Shown here piece by piece: positions 28,873 to 39,988 of a DNA stretch of 64,000 nucleotides. Both the position numbers and the translations under genes were made by a program. The notes under the pieces were generated by a model, which did not search any database, had not been told where the DNA came from, and was given only the letters and a program-made list of their open reading frames with translations. Positions within the stretch are counted from its first letter, which is position 1, and every line of letters starts with the position of its first letter. Origin of the DNA: Dactylorhiza incarnata (lineage: Eukaryota > Streptophyta > Magnoliopsida > Asparagales > Orchidaceae); assembly GCA_033032865.1 (NCBI GenBank), contig JAWHQI010000019.1, positions 14,860,001-14,924,000 of the forward strand, written 5' to 3'.

Positions 28873-31800
28873 TGTAACATCCCATTTCCTACTAGACCCC
28901 CTAACTCCAATTTAGTGTAAGACAAGTGGTGAGTGTGGTGGGTTTGAGCTAGATTGCAGCCTTAGGACACATAGGGTTAGGTGAACTCTCATGTGGTCTA
29001 CTATAAGGCTCAAGTCAACCTAGGTCAAACTAGCTCAACATGAACTCACACTTGCAAATTGACTCCTCCAATAGATGATAAACACTCCAAGGAATGCAAT
29101 AGACCCAAAATCCCCATCATGGGGTCACCAATTGACCCAATTTGACCAAAGTCAAACTTGGGTCAACATAGGTCAAATCCTCACCAATAATTTCAATTGA
29201 ACCCCAAAGCATGAAATTGACCTCACCCCTAGTCTTAGAACATCATAGGGGACCTAATTGACCCAAAAGCCCCATCATGGGGTCAACAATTTGACCAATT
29301 TGACCAAAGTCAGCATTCCCCCAATTTTGGTCAAAATCACACCTTTGGGTCAAATTGGCTCACTTAGGTCTTCACCATGACTCAACCAACCTTGGATGGT
29401 GTCACTGTACTCAACGTCAACACATTGGATCAATCAACACACCCAATTGACCAGGTCAACCCAAAAGTCAACATAGGGTCAATGTTGCCTAAAATGGGCT
29501 TATTTGGAATTAATCCAAATTCCAATAGATTAAGGCCCTCACCCAAAGCCCATTCTGAAGCCCATAGGTCTAATGACCATCCTTGACCCCTATTTCCAAC
29601 ATGCAAAGACATGCATGGGGGCAAAAGTGGAATTTCCCCCTTCCTCCATTAAGGACAAGAAGAAATTTGGGAGTGGAGGCCATGTGGCCCTCCATTCCTC
29701 TGCCCAAGGATAGAGCTGAGCTCCCCATTAACTCCTCAGCTGAATTCCAGCTGAAGCAGTGACACATGGCGGCAAGGAGGAGCTTCCAACGATGGGGCCG
29801 GAATTTACAAAGTCCAAAACCATGTGTACAACTCATATCAGCCCAAACGAACCCTTTCATCAGCTTCAGAGGGTCGAGAGGAGTGGAGCTAGCCCTTTAC
29901 AGTGAGACAAACGGTGGAGAATCGGGTTTTTAAGGAGGATCGCCGGAGCTCGCCATCGCATGCCGCACCACCACCATACGCGCAGCCAAGCTCGCCTTCA
30001 GGTACGATTTCTCCCCCTCTCCCTCTGTGCTAGTATCTAGATTCATCTTGGAGAGAAATCGGGCTCAATTGAGCCCGATCCCATGTGAGATCGAGGGAGT
30101 TTTACCGAGCTCTTTTTCTTGCTCGAGATCGCTGGAGACGGGCTCTCAGGCTGCCGTGCCGCCGTCAATCGATGGCCACCACCTCAACGGAGGTGGTGGA
30201 GGCGGTGGCCGGCGGTGGTGGGCCGTGGATGGCCGGGAAATGACCGGGGAAGTCGGCCCAGGCGGGATCAATCGCAGCCGTTGGCTGTCGGGGACGATGA
30301 AGGGGCGCCGTCGATCTTGCGCCAGGATTTGTGCGTGATTTGATTTATGTATATATATATAAATATTAATCTGAATTAATGTGAATTTCTGTCGCACCTT
30401 AGTTTCATAGTTTGTTTAATTATTTAGAGGCCTTATTATGAAAATTGACCAGAGACAAGATTTGTAGATATGGATGTCTACTTGCAGTAGAAATTTAGAT
30501 CAAGTCATTTGGACCACTGTAGGATCCACAGTAGTCATGCTTGTGAGGTTGGTCAAAACTTGAATATGCAGTGATTTGCATGCAAAAATTAAAGGCCTAG
30601 AGGCCATATTTGCAAAAAAGGGCAGAGATAACTTTTGTAGCTCTAGGAGTCTACTTTCATTTGCCACTTGAATCATCTGATTTGGTGTACTGTGGACATC
30701 AGGGCACCCATTTTCCTAGGACTGCTCCTTGTGTAGGGCAGAAATTAAATATGCTATAACTTTTAAATGGCTAAACCAAATCCCTTGAAATTTCTACCAT
30801 GCATGCATGGTATGAGGATACACCTAGGGTTTAAATTTGAGAATTTTTGGATGTGTATCCATTGAGTTATTTCATTTATTAGTAAAAGTAAATTTTTGGT
30901 ATTTAAGGAGTTGTATAACTCCAAACACCCCCTAATTTGGGGGGGGGGGGGGTGAACTCTTCATATATATCTAAATCACTGGTGAAAATTTCATCACATG
31001 TGCATGAGCATATTTCTCTGAACTTCAAAATGAAGTTTGGGTCTTAAGAGGAAAAATTGGGGTGCTAATAGTCAATTTGGGCTTTTGATCTTTTTGATGG
31101 AATTGAAGGTGGGAATAACCTTGCATGCCTCTGAAACCTTGGGGTTAGTGTATGTCATGACGATATACATCATTGACATAAGTTTCATGATTATTGGAAG
31201 TTATTCTCCTAAAGTTTTTAATTAAATGAAAATTGTCACAGTTTTAAATTAATGAAATAAATTGAATCATAAACTTAGGGATAAATCCAAAACTCTGGGA
31301 AATGGATCTTTGACTGGAAAGGCACATTTATGAATTTTGTTGGAATTTTTTGACCTCATTTATTTCCCTGAATTTGATTTATTTGGTTAGGTCAATTTAT
31401 TCAAATTTGACATTTAGGTCTCATATGCATTTGGAGAATTATGAAATTATTCTAGTAGGTTTCCTTGGTGATTCTATAGCTCTGTAAAGTTTATCATAAT
31501 TTTTAGATGAATTTTTGTGGTAATTATCAATTTATTGAGGAAAAACCCCCTTTTGTAATTAAATATTTTAATGGGGTAAAATAGTTTGTAAAATTCTAAA
31601 TCTCTGGATTTAGTGTTTTTAGATGATTATTATACTAGGATAATTTTCTCAGAATTTATAGAGACATATTAATGGTAGTTGTAGTGTAAATCCCTATTTG
31701 CACCCCATTTATGTTAAATAGAAATTATGGTCAAAAATTTCTGTTAAAAATGTGAAACTTAGGATTTGGTGTTCTTAGACCATTATTATGCCATGATAAT

Positions 31801-33721
31801 TTTCCCAGAATTTATTGAAGTCATAACATAGCACTTGTAGTGTAAACCCTTATGCGCACACCAAATGTAACAAATGATAATTAAGGGTAGATACTCCTTG
31901 GAATAATATGAAACTTAGGCATTGCTGTTTTTAGGTCAATAACATACTTCTGTGATTTATTCAGATTTTATTGAGACCTGTAGGTGGTGGTTGTAGTGTA
32001 AACTCTTATTGGCACACCACTTGTATTAAATGAATATTGTGGATAAATATTACCTCGAATATAAACATGAACTCACACTTGCAAATTGACTCCTCCAATA
32101 GATGTGTAAAAATTATTTTTCCATTCATTCACTGATAATTAGGGATCTTGATTATTTAATTGCTGGAAAGATATGAAATATTGGAAAGCTTGTTATCATG
32201 TCACATTTCATCTCTGGAAGGAAATTTTACAAATTTGAATTCACTAGCATGATACCTCCTTCCCTTTTAGATTCAGATTAGTAATTAATGAATTGTTATA
32301 GAGGTCAAAATTATATGTAATATGCTTGGGTTTTGATCATCCCTTATTTTATCTACTATGAACCTATGATAAAATTAGAATTAATTTGGATGTAATTTCA
32401 CTAAGGTTCCATCATAGGATTCTAAACTACTTATATATCGTGGTCTGCGGATAGTAAAAACTCATATGATGATTAGGTTAATAGAATCACAAAGAAAATC
32501 AGTGAGAATTGAATTATAATAAGAGATGAGCATAAACCACTTAGAGGACTAAGAGCTATTAGAGTTGAGACCAAAAGAATGATTGCTTAGGAGCGGGATG
32601 AAACATAAGGCGTGAAAACACTTAAGTTATAAACAGTAATGAGAGGGTGGAAGGTTAGGTCAGGGTAGTCACTAAGAATGTTAATTGTCCTGGAAAGGGG
32701 TTGGGCATCATCCCATCATATACCCTTGTACCTTGCGAACCCTTCATCGGGTAGCCCTCGGGAAGTCCAGGATCCACCCTAAATTTCCAAGTATAATAAT
32801 ATCTAAACAAGAGTAGTCTAAATAGGAGTTTAGACGATGAGAGTGCTTAGAGAGCTATGGGTGAGGCTGTGCTCGGGAGTGACGAAAGATCATCCTTCAC
32901 CTTAGAAGGTCATAAAGCGCTGAGGCTTAATTCAAGTGAAATAATAAGAAGGTAATCTCTTGGGTAGATACCAATAATACTAAGTGTCTCGAGTAAGGGA
33001 ACTTTGGGGTTTCATCCCATTATAGTTCCTAGTACCGTAGCAAGCCCCTTACAGGGTAATCCTCGGGAATCCAAGATTAAACGTAAACCGTAGGGATAAG
33101 ACGCTATACAAGAATAAATTAATAACACACTCACCCACACCCCGTAGTTACGAGAGCCTAGTCGGTTTGGTGCTACGAGAAGTAAGCTCCGTGTTTGTAA
33201 GAGCGGATGGATAAGTCAGGTGAGCTTGTGACTCGGTAGTGTATGTTGGTACGGACGGGTTGGTCCGGTGAGCCGGTGGCTCGGAAGGTTATTATTGTCG
33301 GGCAGGTTAGCCCGGAGAGCTTATGGCTCGGAGATAGATGGTTGAACATGTTGCATGTGCACGAAGGTGGTGGGTCTTCGGTACTTTATGGTCGTTCACA
33401 CCGACGTCAATACGTTGACTCAGCAAGTGTGGTAATTACACTTAGCCATGAAAGTCTAGCGGTCCAGTCAGCAAGAGTACGCAGACGCTCCGCGGTTTTG
33501 TGTTGAGGCGTACAATAGGTCTAGGTTAGGTAGTGTGAATACCAACCTAGAGGTGGGCGAGGCCCAACCCACCGCTTCCGTTTGCCACTACGGGAGTATC
33601 CTGGGAGTCTTGCTAGCTCCAAAACGGGGGAACTAAAGGTCTATGCGCATAGAGTCGTAGTGAGTGAGTTGCACTTGTATGAACATAGCATAACAGCATA
33701 CCTTGCATGTCATAGCATGAA
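28873..33721 (+). repeat. Right LTR of giant-LTR element, first part
   Basis: Starts TGTAACATCCC and aligns with 14510-19555 of the left LTR. Differences include a shorter G tract (14 against 18), a shorter (TA)n and a replacement near 32061-32104: about 240 bp deleted and about 40 bp of filler added. It is interrupted at 33721 by an Athila-type element with TSD ATGAA and resumes at 38637. Confidence 0.9.
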
Positions 33722-35228
33722 TGATAAGTAGGATTTATGCTTATTTTAATTATAGTATTTAGGTTAAGTTTAATATAATTTTGTAAATATTATTTATTTT
33801 TTAGTTAAAAATCACTTCTTTTATAATTTTAGTTCTAAATATAATTGTATTTTTGTTTTGCAGATTTTCTGGTATTTTTGGACAAATTCCATAGTACACG
33901 CCCTAGGTCACGCCCGTGACTAACGGCGTGTAACACTAAGATCAGTCCAGAAGTGTTGCCGAGCAGATTGAGCTAGTCCACAGCAAGTCACGCCCCAGGT
34001 CACGCCCGTGACAACAGGTCACGCCCGTGACCAAGGGCGTGTAATCTTAGAATCTCCCCAGCTGGCTACCGACGAGACGTGGAGATGCTGTCAAGGAGTT
34101 GACCTAGGTCACGCCCGTGACCAAAAAGTCACGCCCGTGACATCCCGCGTGATCCCTGCTCCCTGCTGCGCCAAATTCAAGCCCACGCCGCATTGATGGA
34201 GTTGACCCCAGTCACGCCCGTGACCCATGAGTCACGCCCGTGACTTTTCGCGCGTGATCGCTTTTCGCTGCAGCGCCGCACTCAAGCCCACGCCGCATTG
34301 ATGAAGCCGCCCAGGTACACGCCCGTGACCAAAGTTACACGGGCGTGTAATGTCCTTTTTCGCGACATAGTCACGCAAAGCCCACGCCGATGTCGCAGCC
34401 GTGCAGAACAAGTATTACACGCCCTAGGTCACGCCCGTGACCGAGGGCGTGTAACCCGGAAATTTTTCCTATAAATTCAGAGGTTCCCCTCCAGCATTCC
34501 ATTCCCTTCCCCCTGCCCATTTGGGCTGTTCTTGTATAGTTTTCCTTATTTCTTCATGTTTTTGTTAGTTTTTAATTTATGCAATTTCTTTTCTTAGCTT
34601 AATTTTATTTCTTGTAATTTTTATTTCATGCAAGTAGTTAGCTTTATTTTCATGCAATGTAACTTAGTTTTCAATTTATGTAATGTTCTCTTTTTCATGG
34701 TAATGAAATTTTAAGCTTCCTTTCATTTTTGCAAAGTCTCTTTCTTTCTCTTAATTTAGTCTTGTCTTCTTTATTTTATTTTCGTTGTTCTCTTTTTAGT
34801 TAGTTTCAATTACGCTTCCTTAATCAACTTTTATTTCCGATAAAATAATAGTTAGCTTTCTCGAAGTAGAAGTAATCGACAAACCCGGATTTCAATACGA
34901 CCTTGATATTTTCTTTAAAATATCCTATGCTATACGCGATAAGGTACACTTGCCTTTTCGAATGAGTAGTTTGGATTACATTAACAAAAACTTGCAAAAA
35001 CTTTCTCCCTCTCTTTTCAATTTAGTTTTAGATTTCGGCGCCGCCGCCGCCGCGTTTATTTTCGTCGATATTCCGAAAAAAAGGAAAGACTATTACTCTT
35101 ATCATCTCGACAGGTAGGATAATGGTTACTTCCTCGAAGTAGGATTACTCGCGAGACGCCTCGAAAGCGCCCGTCGAATTCTTATCGCATCGAGAAAGGA
35201 TTTTGCAGAACTTTAATTTTTATTATCA
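33722..35228 (+). repeat. 5' LTR of young Athila-type element
   Basis: TGATAAGTAGG...TTATTATCA. Palindrome array GTCACGCCCGTGAC (about eight full copies plus partial ones) at 33896-34455, TATA box CCTATAAATTC at 34468-34478. The last array unit has 19-bp arms with one mismatch (34415-34433 and 34436-34454). A GCCGCCGCCGCCG run lies at about 35039-35052. Confidence 0.9.
34468..34478 (+). promoter_or_regulatory. TATA box of young Athila-type LTR
   Basis: CCTATAAATTC, 14 bp after the last palindrome arm. The copy in the other LTR is at 37871-37881. Confidence 0.6.
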
Positions 35229-35234
35229 AGTTTT

Positions 35235-35252
35235 TGGCGCCGTTGCCGGGGA
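35235..35252 (+). other. Primer binding site of young Athila-type element
   Basis: TGGCGCCGTTGCCGGGGA, six bases after the LTR. The Athila-type PBS. Confidence 0.85.
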
Positions 35253-35333
35253 GTTATTATTGTCGATATTTTGAAAAGAGAGAGCGCTATTAATTTTATC
35301 ATTTTTTTTTCTTGTTCTCTTATCAAAAAAAAA

Positions 35334-35369
<36 letters not shown>

Positions 35370-37124
35370 TAAAAACACAAAAACATTATAAACCTTATAA
35401 AAAAAAAAAAATTAATAAGTAGCTTTTATGTTTTATTTCTTTTGATTTTGTGTTTTACCTTATGGTTTTGAAAGAACTTTTTGCAGGTAATCGTGACGGT
35501 CGTCCGTCTCCAAATCAGGGACGTACTTCTTTTCCTCTCTTTCTTTCATAATCATGCTCTTATATTTTTCTATTTTGTTATTCTCCATACTTAGCTTTCA
35601 ACATTGGGGACAATGTTGAATTTTAAGTATGGGGGTGTATTTCCCTCTCTTTTAAATTATAAAATCGTAGAAAATTTCCCAAAAAAAAATTTTGAAAATA
35701 AAAAAAAAAAAAAATTTCCAAAAATATTTGTGTACATAGTTTTGTAAATAGTTTATTTTCTTTTTATTGTCTTTTACAAAAGAAAAATTAGCTTTTTCAA
35801 AAAAAAAAAATTTATTAAAAAACCCAAAAATATTCAAAAAAATTAGAAAATTGAAAATTTTAATTCTCGGAAAGGACGCTTTGGGCTTGAATTCTCAGCA
35901 TAGCCTCTAGTACCTTGCGAGCCCTTTACCGGGTAGACCTTGGGAAGTCCAAGAATTAATTTACAAACAAAAAAAATTAGGTTTATTAGTTTAAGTTTAG
36001 ATTTTTTAGTATTTATTTCTCATCCTAAAAAAAAAAAAAAATTCCAAAAAAAGATAATATTAAAAAAATTTCCAAAAAAAAAAGATAATTTAAAAAAAAT
36101 TTCAAAAAATTAGTACATAAAACTTAGAAAAAATCCCAAAAATATAATAAGCCCTTACTTTGGTTTTTGTTATTTCCAAAATCAATTTTGAGTTTATTTA
36201 TAAGCATTTATATTTTTGCTAATCATTTATTATATCATGGTTTGCTAAATCTAATTTTTGATTAAGTGATTTAGTGTTAAGAAATATTTTATGATTTTAA
36301 TTTGATTAGAGATATTTCTTTAGTACTTCTTCTCTTTTATTTTAAATAGTTACAAATTTTTAGTAATCTTGCTTAAAACACCTTTAGATTTTATTTATTT
36401 CTACCTCAAGCTTTTTAAATCTTAGGAAAGTTTAAATTACTAAAATTTGCTCTCAAAATAAATTAATTTATAAGCTAGAAATCTTTTCTCCACCCTACCC
36501 CCTTTGATGGCATAAAAAAAATGTATTAAAAGATCATATGTCATGGGAATAAGAGGATAAAATTCATTATTCCCTAAATATATGCACCCAAAATCATTTA
36601 AAAGATTATATGGCATGGAGTAAGAGGATAAAATTCATTACTCCTAAACCATATACATTTTGGGTTTTTATTAGAAGAGAAAAAAAAAAGGAAATTTCAT
36701 GATAAATTCCATTTCCTCCATTCAAAAGTTTCTCTTCTTATGCCAAATTTTATGAAATCCCCCCAACCCAATATCTTTGATCTAGATTTAAATTATGTTA
36801 TGGAGAGAGCAATACTTAGTAAGTTACATTTTTCCTTTAGCTTTTTCAAAGTTATGGTTTTTATAAATTTTAAATCTAATTTTGTTTACTTATTACTCAA
36901 TTTTGTTAACTAGTTAATATTTTTGAGAACTCTTGGCTAAATATTTTTCTCTTATTATTCTAATTTCATAATTTAGGACTTAATTCGTTGATCCTTAAAT
37001 TTTCTTTTTAGCTTACTTATGATTCAATAAATTTTTAGGCTTAATTAAAATTTTTATTAAATGTCTTATAAATATTTCTCATACTTTTGCTCTGGAATAG
37101 CAAAAGCTTAAGTATGGGGGTATT
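35253..37124 (+). other. Gene-less interior of young Athila-type element
   Basis: Long A/T homopolymers and a (TA)n run at about 35337-35366. Structured parts are the hairpin CAACATTG-GGGA-CAATGTTG (35599-35618) followed by AAGTATGGGGGTG, the 5S-like module (35855-35955) and the terminal PPT. Two short repeats share AAGAGGATAAAATTCATTA at about 36550 and 36625. No coding remnant is recognisable. Confidence 0.6.
35855..35955 (+). repeat. 5S-like shared module in young Athila-type element
   Basis: CTCTAGTACCTTGCGAGCCC, a short loop, GGGTAGACCTTGGGAAGTCC and AAG. CTTGG-gaagt-CCAAG can pair as a hairpin. Sense orientation. Confidence 0.6.
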
Positions 37125-38631
37125 TGATAAGTAGGATTTATGCTTATTTTAATTATAGTATTTAGGTTAAGTTTAATATAATTTTGTAAATATTATTTAT
37201 TTTTTAGTTAAAAATCACTTCTTTTATAATTTTAGTTCTAAATATAATTGTATTTTTGTTTTGCAGATTTTCTGGTATTTTTGGACAAATTCCATAGTAC
37301 ACGCCCTAGGTCACGCCCGTGACTAACGGCGTGTAACACTAAGATCAGTCCAGAAGTGTTGCCGAGCAGATTGAGCTAGTCCACAGCAAGTCACGCCCCA
37401 GGTCACGCCCGTGACAACAGGTCACGCCCGTGACCAAGGGCGTGTAATCTTAGAATCTCCCCAGCTGGCTACCGACGAGACGTGGAGATGCTGTCAAGGA
37501 GTTGACCTAGGTCACGCCCGTGACCAAAAAGTCACGCCCGTGACATCCCGCGTGATCCCTTCTCCCTGCTGCGCCGAATTCAAGCCCACGCCGCATTGAT
37601 GGAGTTGACCCCAGTCACGCCCGTGACCCATGAGTCACGCCCGTGACTTTTCGCGCGTGATCGCTTTTCGCTGCAGCGCCGCACTCAAGCCCACGCCGCA
37701 TTGATGAAGCCGCCCAGGTACACGCCCGTGACCAAAGTTACACGGGCGTGTAATGTCCTTTTTCGCGACATAGTCACGCAAAGCCCACGCCGATGTCGCA
37801 GCCGTGCAGAACAAGTATTACACGCCCTAGGTCACGCCCGTGACCGAGGGCGTGTAACCTGGAAATTTTTCCTATAAATTCAGAGGTTCCCCTCCAGCAT
37901 TCCATTCCCTTCCCCCTGCCCATTTGGGCTGTTCTTGTATAGTTTTCCTTATTTCTTCATGTTTTTGTTAGTTTTTAATTTATGCAATTTCTTTTCTTAG
38001 CTTAATTTTATTTCTTGTAATTTTTATTTCATGCAAGTAGTTAGCTTTATTTTCATGCAATGTAACTTAGTTTTCAATTTATGTAATGTTCTCTTTTTCA
38101 TGGTAATGAAATTTTAAGCTTCCTTTCATTTTTGCAAAGTCTCTTTCTTTCTCTTAATTTAGTCTTGTCTTCTTTATTTTATTTTCGTTGTTCTCTTTTT
38201 AGTTAGTTTCAATTACGCTTCCTTAATCAACTTTTATTTCCGATAAAATAATAGTTAGCTTTCTCGAAGTAGAAGTAATCGACAAACCCGGATTTCAATA
38301 CGACCTTGATATTTTCTTTAAAATATCCTATGCTATACGCGATAAGGTACACTTGCCTTTTCGAATGAGTAGTTTGGATTACATTAACAAAAACTTGCAA
38401 AAACTTTCTCCCTCTCTTTTCAATTTAGTTTTAGATTTCGGCGTCGCCGCCGCCGCGTTTATTTTCGTCGATATTCCGAAAAAAAGGAAAGACTATTACT
38501 CTTATCATCTCGACAGGTAGGATAATGGTTACTTCCTCGAAGTAGGATTACTCACGAGACGCCTCGAAAGCGCCCGTCGAATTCTTATCGCATCGAGAAA
38601 GGATTTTGCAGAACTTTAATTTTTATTATCA
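37125..38631 (+). repeat. 3' LTR of young Athila-type element
   Basis: 1507 bp, nearly identical to 33722-35228 and directly preceded by AAGTATGGGGGTATT. Confidence 0.9.
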
Positions 38632-38636
38632 ATGAA

Positions 38637-39456
38637 CATTGCATTTCAACCCCTACCCCTAACGTATAAATTGGTATGGGACTTTTTATACGATAGGCCC
38701 TGCTAAACGACCCCTTGGTCTATAGGTTTGTATGGGCATTCCTATAAATCAATGGTTACTTTTAAATTACTTTACTTGCGTCGCACTGCTTCTCTATATT
38801 ACTTTACTGCACTTATTACTGTTTACTTGCTTTTACTGCTAGCATAGAAATTATATGGATATACTCTTGATAGCGTAGAACATTTGTCACCTGCTACCTT
38901 CTTGATTACTCCACTTTGTGTCCTCCTCTTCTTCCTCCCACTCGGTGCCTAGGAGTCGCGGGGGGAGGCGGGGACAAAATCGGATTAGTCTTTATGACTA
39001 ACGGTCGGTTGTGACCGTTGGTGTTCGAGGAGCTGGAGCACCGGCACGACCATCCAAGACATGATGGCAGGATCTGAGGAGCAGAAGCCATGCAATACTT
39101 CTACTACAGGACAGGTGTTTGAAGATTTGAGAATTGTTAGCTTCCGCATAGATGTAGAGTGAGAGAGTGAGATTTTATTCTACCTTGGTTATGTACTGGG
39201 CATAAGCCCTTTTTACTCTTTCATTTTTGGTACTCATGATGGACAGTTTACTTTTGGATATATATATACAGATGCGTGTGATTGTGGACTTATGTGCCAG
39301 TTTTTCTTCTTACCTCTTGTTGGCCTAGTTGATCGTCCTTGCCGGCAGGATCGGCGTCTTAAGGATATGGCTAACTTGTGTTCTAGCATCACCGTAAGGC
39401 GGCGGTTCTGGGAATAAGATCCAGGAACTCTCCTGGTGCGGGAGAGGGATCTTACA
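38637..39456 (+). repeat. Right LTR of giant-LTR element, final part
   Basis: Continues the right LTR after the nested insertion and aligns with 19573-20401. It ends GGGATCTTACA at 39456, followed by TSD GTTTT and the Tat integrase. Confidence 0.9.
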
Positions 39457-39988
39457 GTTTTAGCTAGTGCTTTTGCCTCGATCCACTTGCTGAAATAAGC
39501 AATCATCGCTAGAATGAACTTGCGTTAGTCACTAGCTAATGGAAAAGGTCCAATCAAATCAATCCCCCAAACTACAAATGGCCATGGGGTTGCTATTGGC
39601 TTAAGTTGTTGAGTTTGTTGATGCTGGAGAGGAGCGAACTTCTGGCATTGGACACACTTTTTGGCGAATTTCTCTGCATCATTCCTCATTTGAGGCCAGA
39701 AATAACCTTGCCTTAGAATCCACTTTTCTACGGTTCTAGCTCCAAAGTGACTGTTGCACTCTCCCGAATGTACTTCTCGAGGAATAATAGGAATTTCCTC
39801 TTCCGAGACACATCTTGCCAGAGGTGTTAGAAACATTTTCCTGTAGAGGATTCCTGCAACAAGATAATAATAAGTTGCCTTTAACTTAAATCGCTTTTTA
39901 TCTTTTACCGCAGGATGAAATTATCCACTTGAGAGATAGAGACCCAAAGGGTCCATCCAGTATGGTCGTTGATCAATCAGCATGTTAT
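39457..39988 (-). pseudogene. pol: Tat integrase, N-terminal zinc-binding half
   Basis: On the minus strand: WMDPLGLYLSSG, a stop, then FKLKATYYYLVAGILYRKM (typical of Tat just before integrase). Next is the zinc-binding HHCC motif with VHSGECNSH and CVQC, then WGIDLIGPFP with the first catalytic Asp. A TAA stop near 39525 stands where Gln (CAA) is likely, and YFSKWIEAKALAKT follows. The next residues are at 14504 downward, across the 25-kb insertion. All three catalytic residues of the split gene are present. The upstream part of pol is removed by the Sirevirus-like insertion at 39989. Confidence 0.85.

Larger units (their letters stand above)
33722..38631 (+). mobile_element. Young Athila-type non-autonomous element (TSD ATGAA)
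   Basis: Two 1507-bp LTRs (33722-35228 and 37125-38631) flanked by ATGAA at 33717-33721 and 38632-38636. The PBS at 35235 and the PPT at 37108-37124 give plus orientation. I see about five LTR differences. The 1.9-kb interior has no gene, so all proteins must come from elsewhere. It is related to the element at 21038-26884 (same PBS, PPT, hairpin and palindrome), but most of its LTR sequence differs. Confidence 0.9.
14510..39456 (+). mobile_element. Non-autonomous Tekay-like LTR element with giant LTRs
   Basis: The element starts TGTAACATCCC at 14510 and ends GATCTTACA at 39456. It is flanked by GTTTT at 14505-14509 and 39457-39461, inside the Tat integrase gene. The left LTR is 5892 bp; the right LTR is about 5669 bp once the nested element 33722-38631 is removed. 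After excision of 21038-26884 the interior is only about 2.6 kb and has no gag or pol. The PBS, leader and 3' AATTTCG/CGAAATT motif link it to Tekay/Del elements. A LARD-type parasite of an autonomous Tekay relative is the best description. Confidence 0.85.

Noticed and set aside
28696..28920. Frame containing PELKFRGRNYSFFIGN near the right giant LTR
   Set aside because: It reads across the interior/LTR boundary. The similarity to Tekay elements is in the untranslated motif before the LTR, not in a protein.
35337..35366. (TA)n microsatellite and nearby A-runs
   Set aside because: Simple sequence, not informative beyond low complexity. Length is likely unstable and prone to sequencing error.
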